Shown here: positions 40,796 to 49,262 of the stretch, piece after piece
Numbering within the stretch: the stretch's first letter is position 1
Layout: the number at the start of each line of letters is the position of its first letter
NCBI GenBank assembly: GCA_964368645.1
Contig: CAYJBY010000019.1
Span: 1 to 56,982, forward strand
Origin: JAEDHM01 sp964368645
GTDB taxonomy: Bacteria; Bacillota; Clostridia; Christensenellales; CAG-1252
Length of the DNA: 56,982 bases
Direction of reading: 5' to 3'
The notes under the pieces: generated by a model
What the model saw: the letters and a program-made list of their open reading frames with translations, nothing else
Database searches by the model: none
Told to the model about the DNA's origin: nothing
Position numbers and translations under genes: made by a program

Positions 40796-41467
40796 TTAAA
40801 GAGGCTTAGCCGCAGTAATCGCGTAAATGCAATCTCCTGCGTCCGAAAACTTTTTCTCATACTCGGTTACGATGTTGTCACGGCTCGTGTCCGCGTGTAA
40901 ATCCGTGGTTGCGTATTCGATAACGAAGCCGCACTCGCGCAATTTGCACAAAGTGTACTCGTAAAGAAATTCCTTATCCGTCTTAAAGTTGAATTTGCCG
41001 CCCTTAATCAGCATTTCCATATACTTATTAAGGTACGCAGGCGCGGTAAGCCTTTGCTTTTCTCTGGGGCTGTTGGGAAGAGGAGTGGGGAAATTGACGT
41101 AGATTTCCGTCACCGACGACGGCGAAATATACCGCTCAAGATATGCCGCTCCGCTGTTGAGAAAGCGCACGTTATTAAGTCCTGCCGCTTCCGTGGTCTC
41201 CACCGCGTCTATTATCACGTTGCTTAGCTTTTCCACCGCCAGAAAGTTGACGTCCTTATGCCGAATTGCCGCCTCGCGAACAAAACCGCCCTTACCGCAG
41301 CCGATTTCCAGTCCTATCGGGTTATCGTTGCCGAAAATCTCCGCGTAGTTCAGATAGGCTTTTTCCTTTGCCGCCGCCCTTGCGTCTAAATCCGCTCTGT
41401 CGATGACCAAAATCAGCTTTTGCGCCGCCAACCGCTCGTCAAGATTGCGTTTTCTTCTCATTCTCAT
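40796..41467 (-). CDS. trmB: tRNA (guanine-N7-)-methyltransferase
   Basis: A 223-residue SAM-dependent enzyme that methylates G46 of tRNA. Motifs: NPIGLEIGCGKGGFVREAA (SAM binding), NFLAVEKLSNVI, VTEIYVNFPTPLP (family FPDPWPK-like motif, here NFPTPLPNS) and FKTDKEFLYEYTL. The departure from the usual PDPWPK is notable but the rest is canonical. It begins two bases after atpC and ends in front of the operon terminator, so it is the last gene of the F-ATPase transcript. Confidence 0.9.
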   Translation of the reverse strand: MRMRRKRNLDERLAAQKLILVIDRADLDARAAAKEKAYLNYAEIFGNDNPIGLEIGCGKGGFVREAAIRHKDVNFLAVEKLSNVIIDAVETTEAAGLNNVRFLNSGAAYLERYISPSSVTEIYVNFPTPLPNSPREKQRLTAPAYLNKYMEMLIKGGKFNFKTDKEFLYEYTLCKLRECGFVIEYATTDLHADTSRDNIVTEYEKKFSDAGDCIYAITAAKPL

Positions 41468-41469
41468 AG

Positions 41470-41733
41470 CTATTCCTCTCTTGTAATTCGGGAAGAAATC
41501 AGGCTCACCGATTGTGGTGTAACCCTCACGGCACCGCCGTCCGTATCGTAAATACTGATATGTCCGTCCTCTTTTTTAAGGGTTATCTTGCAGGGAGTCA
41601 GCTCGCCTGCCAAGGGCGCGTGTCCGCTTAAAACTTGTATTCTCCCCTTTACCGTGGTAAAATCCGCGCTTTTTACGCCTTCGATTATCTCCGACGGGTG
41701 ATAGGGCGTGATCAGCTCCACGTAAAAGCTCAC
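41470..41733 (-). CDS. atpC: F-type ATPase epsilon subunit, C-terminal helices absent
   Basis: An 87-residue epsilon subunit. It corresponds to the N-terminal beta-sandwich (FYVELITPYH, VLSGHAPLAGEL, the strand-rich rest), which attaches to the gamma stalk and c-ring. The usual protein has about 135 residues; the two C-terminal helices that inhibit ATP hydrolysis are missing, and the gene ends normally with trmB starting two bases on. Start is GTG overlapping the atpD stop, preceded by AAGGGGG. Confidence 0.87.
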   Translation of the reverse strand: MSFYVELITPYHPSEIIEGVKSADFTTVKGRIQVLSGHAPLAGELTPCKITLKKEDGHISIYDTDGGAVRVTPQSVSLISSRITREE

Positions 41734-43115
41734 AGCGTAACCCCCTTAATGTCGCTAAGGTCGCCGATAAAGAAAAATTCCTTTTCGGGAACGTCGTCCA
41801 CCTTACCGTCCAAAATTGCGTTACAGCTTTCGATGGTCTTTTCAAGAGGAACGTATTTTCCGGGGATACCCGTATAAACGGAAGCCACCGCAAAGGGCTG
41901 TGAGAAAAATCTCTCCAGTTTACGCGCACGATAAACCAACAGCTTATCCTCCGCGTTCAATTCTTCCATACCCAAAACCGCGATTATATCCTGCAATTCC
42001 TTATATCTTTGCAGAGTTTCAACCACGCGTTTTGCGGTTTCGTAATGCTTTTCGCCAACGATTTCAGGACTTAAACTGCGGCTTCCCGACTCCAGCGGAT
42101 CGATTGCGGGATAAATGCCCTGCTCGACGATTTTTCTGGACAAAACCGTAGTTGCGTCCAAATGGGTGAACAGCGCGGAAGGTGCAGGATCGGTCAGGTC
42201 GTCCGCAGGCACGTACACCGCCTGTATAGATGTGATAGAACCGTTTTCCGTACTGGCAATACGCTCCTCAAGCTGACCTAACTCGGTGCTGAGGGTAGGC
42301 TGATAGCCCACCGCCGAGGGCATACGTCCCAAAAGCGCGGAAACCTCGCTGCCTGCCTGCACGTAACGGTAAATGTTATCGATAAACAGCAGGACGTTTT
42401 TGTTCATAACGTCACGGAAATACTCCGCAATGGTCAATCCCGTAAAAGCGGTGCGCATACGTGCGCCCGGGGATTCGTTCATCTGTCCGAAAACAAGAGA
42501 AGCGTGACTCAATACGCCCGACTCCGCCATTTCGCTTATCATTTCGGCTCCCTCACGGCTACGCTCGCCTACTCCCGTGAATATGGAGTAGCCCTGATGC
42601 TTGAGTGCGATGTTGGAAATAAGCTCCAGTATAAGTACGGTCTTACCGACGCCGGCGCCGCCGAACAAGCCGATTTTGCCGCCCTTAACGTAAGGAGTCA
42701 GCAAGTCGATAATCTTTATTCCCGTTTCAAAAATCTCCGCCTTGGCGTTAAGACTGGTGAGCTGTGGGGGCTTCTTGAAAATGCTTTCTCTGCGCCCTTC
42801 CACCGCGCCCTTGCCGTCAATGGGTTCGCCCAGTGCGTTAAGAACTCTGCCTAATGTTCCCTCGCCTACAGGCACCTCTATCGAACCGCCCGTAGTCGTA
42901 ACTTCCATACCGCGTTTCAACCCCTCGGTTGCCTCCAGCGCGATACAGCGCACAACGCCGTAGGGCTCGCGGTGAGAAAAAACCTCTACGTGCACGTCCT
43001 TCTTGTCGGTATGCACGATCAAAAGCTCCCTTTGCGCAGGCAGATGCGTTTCAAACATAACGTCAACTACCGTTCCGATAATCTGTATAACCTTACCGGT
43101 GTAAATTTTGTTCAT
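41730..43115 (-). CDS. atpD: F-type ATPase beta subunit
   Basis: A 461-residue catalytic subunit of F1. P-loop GGAGVGKT (about residue 153-160), GERSREGAEM, LLFIDNIYRY (Walker B) and ALLGRMPSAVGYQPTLS are all present; typical length is 460-480. The ATG overlaps the gamma stop (ATGA) and follows AGGAGT. Interior residues expected for catalysis (Glu after GERSREG, Arg in ALLGRMPS) are conserved, so it should be active. Confidence 0.97.
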   Translation of the reverse strand: MNKIYTGKVIQIIGTVVDVMFETHLPAQRELLIVHTDKKDVHVEVFSHREPYGVVRCIALEATEGLKRGMEVTTTGGSIEVPVGEGTLGRVLNALGEPIDGKGAVEGRRESIFKKPPQLTSLNAKAEIFETGIKIIDLLTPYVKGGKIGLFGGAGVGKTVLILELISNIALKHQGYSIFTGVGERSREGAEMISEMAESGVLSHASLVFGQMNESPGARMRTAFTGLTIAEYFRDVMNKNVLLFIDNIYRYVQAGSEVSALLGRMPSAVGYQPTLSTELGQLEERIASTENGSITSIQAVYVPADDLTDPAPSALFTHLDATTVLSRKIVEQGIYPAIDPLESGSRSLSPEIVGEKHYETAKRVVETLQRYKELQDIIAVLGMEELNAEDKLLVYRARKLERFFSQPFAVASVYTGIPGKYVPLEKTIESCNAILDGKVDDVPEKEFFFIGDLSDIKGVTL

Positions 43116-43912
43116 AACTTTTTACTCCTAGCGGAAGTCGCCGCGTCCGTTAGCTCGGCGGTAATATCGCCCTGTCTTTTTTGCTGATAAGCGACGTTAA
43201 GCTCCGCCAACATTTTTTCGCCGTTTTGCGTTGCGGTCTGCATCGCGCTCATTCGCTTAAAATTCTCCGATAAAAAAGAAGAGGTTAAGAGCTTGTATAA
43301 ATGCGCCGTAACCGAAAGCCGTCCTAAGCCTCTGCCGTCGTCCGACAATTCGCGTATAATATCCTCGCCGCAATCCAAGCCGCTTTTTAAGGGCAGAATC
43401 TCTTCCGCCAAAACGCACGCCGCCAAGGGCGATTTTGAATCCGTGTAAACGGCTGTAACCGAAGTCACCTCTTCCGCGTCAAAATCCGATATTACCGCGT
43501 CGGCAAGCTCCTCTGCCAAGGCGTAAACCTCATCGCGCCATTCAAATCGCGCAGTGGGGATATTGTCGGTAACGGCAGTCGCTTTCGCTCCCACGGTATA
43601 ACACTTTGCCGCGCCGTCCTTTAATACGTCGGCGGCGGTCTGTATCACCAGATTATTGTAATCTCCGCACAAACCTCGATCGGCGGCGATTATTATAATT
43701 CCGCGCCGACTGTCCTGCGTGGTCTTCGCGCCGAAACAGCTAATCGACAGCTCCCCCGTTAAGTCTTCCACCGCTCTGCAATATGCGCAAGCCGCGCCGT
43801 ACAGGTTTTGCGCAGAGGAAAGCTTAGAAGTCGCCAGCATTTGCATTGCACGGGTTATCTTGACGGTGGAATTCATACCGTCGATACGTGCTTTTATCTC
43901 ACGGGGCTTCAC
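43112..43912 (-). CDS. atpG: F-type ATPase gamma subunit
   Basis: A 266-residue gamma subunit, the rotating shaft. N-terminus REIKARIDGMNSTVKITRAMQMLATSKL and C-terminus RMSAMQTATQNGEKML are family hallmarks; DRGLCGDYN lies in the middle domain. It is about 20 residues shorter than usual (285-290), mostly in the peripheral domain. Start is GTG overlapping the alpha stop, behind GGAGGG. Confidence 0.94.
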   Translation of the reverse strand: MKPREIKARIDGMNSTVKITRAMQMLATSKLSSAQNLYGAACAYCRAVEDLTGELSISCFGAKTTQDSRRGIIIIAADRGLCGDYNNLVIQTAADVLKDGAAKCYTVGAKATAVTDNIPTARFEWRDEVYALAEELADAVISDFDAEEVTSVTAVYTDSKSPLAACVLAEEILPLKSGLDCGEDIIRELSDDGRGLGRLSVTAHLYKLLTSSFLSENFKRMSAMQTATQNGEKMLAELNVAYQQKRQGDITAELTDAATSARSKKL

Positions 43913-45408
43913 AGCGTACCCTCCAGGTACCGCTGAAGAGCGTCCTTGACGAGCTGCTGTCGGTCTTCCTCGAAGGTACCGTCGTTTTGCAGTTCCTCAA
44001 CCGCTATATTAAGGTAGTGGAGCCTTGCGATAAAGTCCGCTACGTATTGACGTTGTTTTTCCAAGGGAACGTAATCCACAAGTCCGTTAATCAACAGGTA
44101 CAGCTCGATTACCGTATCCGCCATAGACTTGGGATCGTACTGCTTTTGCTTCAAGCCCTCAACAAGTCGCGCTCCGCGTGCAAGCAGTTCCTTGGTGCTT
44201 GCGTCAAAGTCCGCGCCGAATCGGGCAAAGCCCTTCATCTCATTGTAGTGAGCAAGCTCCAATCTCAAGGTGGAAGCTACCTTACGCATAGCCTTGCACT
44301 GCGCACTGCCGCCTACACGGGATACCGATAAGCCCACGTTGACCGCAGGACGAACGCCTGAACGGAAAAGCTGACTTTCAAGATATATCTGTCCGTCCGT
44401 AATGGAAATTACGTTAGTCGGTATATACGCCGAAACGTCGCCTGCCTGCGTTTCGATTATGGGCAAAGCGGTTAAGGAGCCGCCGCCCCGTTCGGGAGAA
44501 AGCTTCGCACTGCGCTCCAAAAGAGAGCTGTGAATGTAAAACACGTCGCCGGGATATGCCTCACGACCGGACGGACGATCCAAAAGCAAGGATATTGTAC
44601 GATAGGCACCCGCGTGCTTGGTCAGGTCGTCGTACACAATCAAAACGTCCCTGCCGTTATACATAAATTCCTCCGCTATGGCTGTGCCTGCGTAGGGAGC
44701 GATGTACTGCAAGGGCGCGGAATTACCTGCCGTTGCGGAAACCACTACGGTATATTCCATTGCGCCGCTCTCGCGGAGCTTGTCGATAAGTCTGACTACC
44801 GTTGACGCTTTTTGTCCTATAGCCACGTAAACGCAAATTACGTTCTTGCCTTTTTGATTGATAATCGCGTCTATCGCAACGGCGGTTTTGCCCGTATCCC
44901 TATCGCCGATTATCAGCTCGCGCTGTCCCTTGCCGATAGGTATCATACTGTCTATTGCCTTAAGTCCGGTGTATAAAGGGGTGTTGACCTTACTGCGGTC
45001 AAAAATCGCAGGCGCGGGACTTTCGATACTGCGATAACGCTTGGTCATAATAGGCAAGCCGCCGTCTAGGGGCTGTCCTAAAGAATCGACCACTCTTCCC
45101 AGCATCGCGTTACCGACGGGTACGCTCACTATGCGGCCTGTGGTATGCGCCACACTGCCTGCGGCGACCTCGCCGTCCGAAAGCAAAATCGCGCCCAGTC
45201 GGGTGCTTTCCAAATTAAGTACCAGCGCACTGCCGCCGTTTTCCAGCGTAAGCAGTTCGCCGTAAGCGGCGTTTTTCAAGCCCTCGACCATTATTACGCC
45301 GTCGTGACAGGATACAACTCTGCCTGCGGAAAAAACGGAGACCTTTTCGGTTTCCGCGGAAAGCCGCTCCTTGAGCTTAAGTGTAAACTCTCCTATATCC
45401 TCATACAT
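43909..45408 (-). CDS. atpA: F-type ATPase alpha subunit
   Basis: A 499-residue non-catalytic nucleotide-binding subunit of F1. P-loop GDRDTGKTAVAID (about 168-180), QKASTVVRLIDKL, YDDLTKHAGAYR and SVSRVGGSAQCKAM are present. The overlapping start with delta (ATG eight bases before the delta stop) suggests translational coupling; no good SD is seen. Length normal. Confidence 0.97.
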   Translation of the reverse strand: MYEDIGEFTLKLKERLSAETEKVSVFSAGRVVSCHDGVIMVEGLKNAAYGELLTLENGGSALVLNLESTRLGAILLSDGEVAAGSVAHTTGRIVSVPVGNAMLGRVVDSLGQPLDGGLPIMTKRYRSIESPAPAIFDRSKVNTPLYTGLKAIDSMIPIGKGQRELIIGDRDTGKTAVAIDAIINQKGKNVICVYVAIGQKASTVVRLIDKLRESGAMEYTVVVSATAGNSAPLQYIAPYAGTAIAEEFMYNGRDVLIVYDDLTKHAGAYRTISLLLDRPSGREAYPGDVFYIHSSLLERSAKLSPERGGGSLTALPIIETQAGDVSAYIPTNVISITDGQIYLESQLFRSGVRPAVNVGLSVSRVGGSAQCKAMRKVASTLRLELAHYNEMKGFARFGADFDASTKELLARGARLVEGLKQKQYDPKSMADTVIELYLLINGLVDYVPLEKQRQYVADFIARLHYLNIAVEELQNDGTFEEDRQQLVKDALQRYLEGTL

Positions 45409-45622
45409 CGCTTAAATTACCCTTCAATACGTCCAACCGGTGCTTGACGCTTCCGTCAAACAGCTTGTCGCCGTCAAAAATCACCATTCCGCCGATGAGA
45501 GTATCGTTAGTCAAAAAGGAAACCTCCGCGTCCTGCTCGGTTTTCGCCTTGAAGTATGCGGTCAAAACCTCCTTTTCCTTATCGGATAACACCTGCGCGG
45601 TTGTAACGGTGAGCTTAGTCAT
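45401..45622 (-). CDS. atpH: F-type ATPase delta subunit reduced to its C-terminal domain
   Basis: A 73-residue protein that matches only the C-terminal part of delta/OSCP: LTVTTAQVLSDKEKEVL, and DTLIGGMVIFDGDKLFDGSVKHRLDVL. The usual subunit has about 175-180 residues; the N-terminal six-helix bundle that caps the alpha subunits is absent. The gene is not a fragment of a frameshift as far as can be seen: it overlaps atpF by 8 nt and atpA by 8 nt with intact frames. How the peripheral stalk reaches the top of F1 in this enzyme is therefore unclear. Confidence 0.85.
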   Translation of the reverse strand: MTKLTVTTAQVLSDKEKEVLTAYFKAKTEQDAEVSFLTNDTLIGGMVIFDGDKLFDGSVKHRLDVLKGNLSDV

Positions 45623-46133
45623 TCTTCTTGTTCTCCCATTCCTTAAGACAATCCTCTATCAGCTTGTCGTTATCGGCCTTTGAGATTTCACGTTCCAAAA
45701 TACCGCTTGCCATATCGACGGCTATATCGGCAACCTCGTTTTTCAGTTGGTCGATAGCCTCCGCCTTTTCACGCTCCGCTTTTTGCTTGCCGGCGAGCAA
45801 AAGGGCCTCCGCTTCGCTTTGCGCGGCGGCGATGATTTTGGCTCCTGCCTGCTCGGACTCCTTGAGCTTTTTGGCGGCGATTTCCTCCGCCTCTCTTTGC
45901 GCGGCGGTCAGCTTGCCGTTATACTCCTCTCTTAAAGCCTCAACCTCGGTGCGGTTTTTCTCGTTCTCTGCCAGCTGTCCTTCTATCGCGTTGCGCCTGT
46001 TCTCCATAAATTTTTTGACAGGTTTATAAACCAAAAGACTCAGAACTATTACCAATACCAATAGGTTGGCGAGGTGAAGGAGTATCTTTAAGCCGTCTAT
46101 ACCTAATGGCAGCTCGTTAAGCAGATACTGCAT
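45615..46133 (-). CDS. atpF: F-type ATPase b subunit
   Basis: A 172-residue stalk subunit: membrane helix at about residues 15-38 (ILLHLANLLVLVIVLSLLVYKPV) and a long Glu/Lys/Ala helix (about 45-160). Length is slightly above the usual 160-170. SD AAGGAGAGAAT. One copy only, so the stalk should be a b2 homodimer. Confidence 0.92.
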   Translation of the reverse strand: MQYLLNELPLGIDGLKILLHLANLLVLVIVLSLLVYKPVKKFMENRRNAIEGQLAENEKNRTEVEALREEYNGKLTAAQREAEEIAAKKLKESEQAGAKIIAAAQSEAEALLLAGKQKAEREKAEAIDQLKNEVADIAVDMASGILEREISKADNDKLIEDCLKEWENKKND

Positions 46134-46145
46134 ATTCTCTCCTTA

Positions 46146-46406
46146 TTAACCTAACACGTTAATCGCCAACAATATTGCGATAACCAACGCGTAAATAACC
46201 AGCGTTTCGATAAATACCAAGCCCAAAATCATTGTGGACTTGATTTTGCCGTCCGCCTCGGGTTGACGGGCGGTGGCGTCTATTGCCTTGTATATCGCTA
46301 AACCCATCGCAATGGTGCCGCCTATAACGGCAATGCCTATGGCAACTGCCGCGGCTATTGCGAACACAGCGGTACTTTCCAACTCCGCAATTAACAATCC
46401 GAACAT
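46146..46406 (-). CDS. atpE: F-type ATPase c subunit (proteolipid)
   Basis: An 86-residue two-helix c subunit. The polar loop ARQPEADGKI is canonical. The ion site in helix 2 reads FIETLVIYALV with Glu67, Thr68 and Tyr72; the position in helix 1 that holds Gln32 in Ilyobacter Na+-type c rings is Met34. Glu-Thr-Tyr resembles Na+ sites, but the missing helix-1 ligand argues against firm Na+ binding, so ion choice is open. The ATG at 46406 lies six bases after GGAGGT; a TTG at 46412 overlaps that SD and is rejected. Confidence 0.93.
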   Translation of the reverse strand: MFGLLIAELESTAVFAIAAAVAIGIAVIGGTIAMGLAIYKAIDATARQPEADGKIKSTMILGLVFIETLVIYALVIAILLAINVLG

Positions 46407-46408
46407 AA

Positions 46409-47134
46409 TCAAACCTCCGTGGACGCTTGTGCGCCCTTTTTATTTTTAACTTTTTTAGTCTTGTGAGAAGGCTCTGTGACCTCTCCGTAGAACATAGCGG
46501 TAAGCATAGTATAGATATAAGTCTGCATAACCGCGTGAAGCAACGTGAATAATACCGCGACGAATACGGGAAGCACCACGGTATAGCTAAGCACCGCAAA
46601 GCCGCTGTATATCAGCTCGGTGGCAAGCACGCCTGAAAGCAACGCGCCGAAAAGACGGAAGGACATACTGACAGGCATCGAAAATTCTTTAAGCGTAAGC
46701 CCTACTCCTCTTAATTTGTTGCGGCGAACGCCGCCTGAGAGCAGGAACAAAAAGGCGGTTACGCCCATAGCGATACAGCCGTTAATATCGGCAAATACCG
46801 GGCGCAAGCCCACGAGCTCTATCAGTGTTCCGATAAAAATGTATACGCCTGTTGAAAAAACGTACGCGCCTAGGGCGTTGCCGTAGCGGCTGTTGCCGTT
46901 AGCCAGCTTTTCAAAATAGCCTACAATCGTCTCGATAATTATCTGGAACTTGCCGGGAACCGTCTTAAATCTCGGAAAAATAAAAACCCTGAAAATAACC
47001 GCCAATAAAATGACTACGCCGGTTACGATGAGCGCGGAGTAAAAGGAAGGATTAACGCCGATTCCCAAGAAATCCACGTTTGCAGGCAATAACGCCTCTT
47101 TCAGTATCGCACCAACACTATTTTTCTCTTCCAT
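46409..47134 (-). CDS. atpB: F-type ATPase a subunit
   Basis: A 241-residue membrane stator with five to six helices. The essential arginine is in MSFRLFGALLSG (usual RLFGN has Ala instead of Asn) and the last helix has QTYIYTMLTAMFYGE. First gene of the atpBEFHAGDC operon, which keeps the standard order a-c-b-delta-alpha-gamma-beta-epsilon. The SD is weak. A GC hairpin lies in its leader. Confidence 0.94.
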   Translation of the reverse strand: MEEKNSVGAILKEALLPANVDFLGIGVNPSFYSALIVTGVVILLAVIFRVFIFPRFKTVPGKFQIIIETIVGYFEKLANGNSRYGNALGAYVFSTGVYIFIGTLIELVGLRPVFADINGCIAMGVTAFLFLLSGGVRRNKLRGVGLTLKEFSMPVSMSFRLFGALLSGVLATELIYSGFAVLSYTVVLPVFVAVLFTLLHAVMQTYIYTMLTAMFYGEVTEPSHKTKKVKNKKGAQASTEV

Positions 47135-47163
47135 TATCGCTCACTCGGTCTTATAAATAATTT

Positions 47164-47180
47164 GCCGCGAGAGACGCGGC
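47164..47180 (-). other. Leader hairpin of the atp operon
   Basis: GCCGCG / CGCGGC, perfect six-base stem with five-base loop, in the leader between promoter and atpB. No T tract follows, so it is not a terminator; it may stabilise the mRNA or modulate translation. Confidence 0.55.
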
Positions 47181-47197
47181 ATTGCTTTTTCGATACA

Positions 47198-47227
47198 ATT
47201 ATATACTCGCAAATTAAAAAAAGTCAA
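47198..47227 (-). promoter_or_regulatory. Sigma-A promoter of the atp operon
   Basis: Minus strand TTGACT (47227-47222), 18-bp spacer, TATAAT (47203-47198), about 60 bases before atpB. Confidence 0.8.
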
Positions 47228-47497
47228 GCAAATTTAATTACGGTACGCGGCGGCTACTCCCGTTGCTACACTGCTTTTAATCCCTGTGACACGCGGTTTT
47301 TAATCTTTGTGTTGTGCAATTGTTAATCCTATCGGTTTTAATTGTGATTTCCGACATTATCCGCTAAAAATCGCCTGCCGTAACCGACGGATTAACAGAA
47401 AAACAGAGTGTTGCCGCCATAACAAAATCGCACAATTCAAGTTTGCGCTGATATCGGTATAATCAAACGTAATCGTTTTTCGCTCTTTCGCGCAAAA

Positions 47498-47551
47498 AAG
47501 GCATTTATCAAGTCAAAGAACCAATAACCATAAGGCATTTACCAAGTCAAA
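47498..47551. repeat. Direct repeat pair upstream of the atp promoter
   Basis: AAGGCATTTATCAAGTCAAA (47498-47517) and the same with one change (47532-47551), spaced 34 bp. The surrounding 47228-47580 region has no gene; it is AT-rich and I see nothing else certain in it. Confidence 0.6.
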
Positions 47552-47580
47552 AAAACAGCAATTATTAAGAAGAATAGACA

Positions 47581-47620
47581 AAAAAATTACGGTAAAAGCC
47601 GATAAAGCGATTACCGTAAT
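47581..47620 (-). terminator. Terminator of the frameshifted membrane-protein gene
   Basis: Ten-base perfect stem ATTACGGTAA / TTACCGTAAT with a 15-base loop, followed on the minus strand by T6. Confidence 0.8.
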
Positions 47621-47693
47621 TTCCGATAAACCTAACATACGAAAATTACTTTTTTTATCCTAAACAAACGGGCGGATATAGCGGTAAAGTACG

Positions 47694-48587
47694 CTAATTT
47701 TTATCAATAATTTCCGCGTTATCCGAATTATCGATTTCGGCGGCAGAACCGCACTCGGCTGACTCCTCTGCGGTTATATTTTCACCCGTTGAGCAATCAA
47801 TCGTATCCGTCTTCTGCGCGAGAGGTTCCGTCACGTCTAAGACGCCACTATCCTTGCGCTTTCTTTTCTCAAGCAGCGTTTCCGCAAAACAAACTATCAA
47901 AAAAGCAACGGGGAAAGCGATTACTATGCCTGCGCACGTTCCGAAAAACGAGAGAGAAAGCATATACGGAAAATGAGTGTCTGCCGAAATGATTATGCTT
48001 AGCGTAGCTCCCAACAAGCCCACTGCGGCTAAGGACAACGCCGCGAATTTGAGTTTCTTGGTTTTGCGAAGAATTAAGTAAATGCAAGCGGCGGTAAAAG
48101 CGGAAATAAGCGTTAAAGCGTAATGCCAATACTCATTTGATCTGTCTGTAACAGAATCGTAATTATCCCCATTGGGCTCTGTTTTGAACCATAAGCCGTT
48201 GTCCACAAGCTGAAAACTGCCGTATGCGGCTAAAAAATCCGCTTCCGAAACCGTTTTCGGGAGTACCACCCTTACTGCGATAAAACTCTGCTCACTTGTC
48301 GGTGTAAAGGTTGTCAAGGGCAGACGATTAGGCGCGATAATAACGCCCTCGTAAAGCGCACCGTCGCTGAAAAAGGACAAGGGATAACCGTTGGAGGCAA
48401 CTCTCCCTATCAGCTCACATTCCACGTTTTTGCCGTACATTTGAGTGGAAAACGTATCGCCAAGTTCGACTATCTCAAAATTCTTGCCAAAAGCAAGTAC
48501 AGGGAGTTTTGAGCCGCGATAATCCGCTAAATCTATCCCTTCCGTGACCGTGTAGGAAGTAAATGCGTTGTTAAGCAATAAAGCCAC
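47694..48587 (-). CDS. Membrane protein, 3' part of a frameshifted gene
   Basis: A frame of 297 codons, nominally from a GTG, with no SD of its own. It encodes a soluble extracytoplasmic stretch (residues 1-145), three or four membrane helices (about 155-245) and an acidic low-complexity tail. I recognise no family; a helix-domain-helices layout is reminiscent of FtsX/MacB-type permeases, but no ATPase gene is near. It joins the upstream 107-codon frame through an A8 tract: with seven A's the two read as one protein of about 400 residues. Confidence 0.6.
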   Translation of the reverse strand: MALLLNNAFTSYTVTEGIDLADYRGSKLPVLAFGKNFEIVELGDTFSTQMYGKNVECELIGRVASNGYPLSFFSDGALYEGVIIAPNRLPLTTFTPTSEQSFIAVRVVLPKTVSEADFLAAYGSFQLVDNGLWFKTEPNGDNYDSVTDRSNEYWHYALTLISAFTAACIYLILRKTKKLKFAALSLAAVGLLGATLSIIISADTHFPYMLSLSFFGTCAGIVIAFPVAFLIVCFAETLLEKRKRKDSGVLDVTEPLAQKTDTIDCSTGENITAEESAECGSAAEIDNSDNAEIIDKN

Positions 48588-48894
48588 ACCGCATTTTTTT
48601 TGTCTTACCGTCTATGTTGCACTCCGTCTCAAAGGAAGTCCGCGAGCTGAAATACGAGTATCCGTCTGCTCGGATTTGAGCGTCGAAGGCGGCAAACTCA
48701 TCATTATTAACTCCGATAATGGCATAATTGCTTGGCGGATAACTCTCCTCCTCCGCGGCGTTGCTTGCAAGATAATCGGCTATTTTCCGTTCCGAATAAT
48801 CCGTTGATTGATAACAGCAAATCACCACGGTTCCGATTATCGCGATTATCAGCGTTACCGCACAAATAACAATCGAATAAATTTTCTTTTTCAT
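48571..48894 (-). CDS. Membrane protein, 5' part of a frameshifted gene
   Basis: A frame of 107 codons starting at an ATG behind GAGGGTG and a good promoter. It has a membrane helix at residues 5-28 and a polar domain (DYSERKIADYLASNA, FAAFDAQIRADGYSYF), then hits a stop shortly after an A8 run (48594-48601, T on the plus strand). The downstream frame continues the protein without a break in sense if one A is removed. So this is the N-terminus of the gene at 47694-48587, broken by mutation, sequencing error or slippage. Confidence 0.65.
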   Translation of the reverse strand: MKKKIYSIVICAVTLIIAIIGTVVICCYQSTDYSERKIADYLASNAAEEESYPPSNYAIIGVNNDEFAAFDAQIRADGYSYFSSRTSFETECNIDGKTKKMRCGFIA

Positions 48895-49082
48895 AATCGA
48901 CACCCTCTCTTATCTTATCAATGCCGTTGCTATACGGCAGTCCTAACCTACTACGCCTTAAAACTATAATGAAAAAGTAAAAAGATAAAACGGAAACTCC
49001 GACTATGCTATAGGCATAAGCCTCTTTTGCAATATAACCGCCTTATCCGATTACATTTTTACCGCCTTATTCTCTTTTTTTT

Positions 49083-49111
49083 ATTTTATCATCTATCGGC
49101 GTAAAAGTCAA
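49083..49111 (-). promoter_or_regulatory. Sigma-A promoter of the frameshifted gene
   Basis: Minus strand TTGACT (49111-49106), 17-bp spacer, TAAAAT (49088-49083). It leaves a leader of about 180 nt in which I see no structure. Confidence 0.55.
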
Positions 49112-49195
49112 TAGTGCACTCTTGCGCCGTGATTAAGAGTTCCGACCGTGTTTATAGCCACTATACTATTATATGCGATAATCGGCCGATAGGAC

Positions 49196-49225
49196 AAAAA
49201 ACACCGCCCTCGATTGAGGACGGTG
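49196..49225 (-). terminator. Terminator of the 49263-49808 gene
   Basis: CACCGCCCTC / GAGGACGGTG, ten-base stem with one mismatch and loop GATT; T6 follows on the minus strand. Confidence 0.85.
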
Positions 49226-49262
49226 ATTGCGTTGGATTAATTACGATGCCACGGTTATGCCG

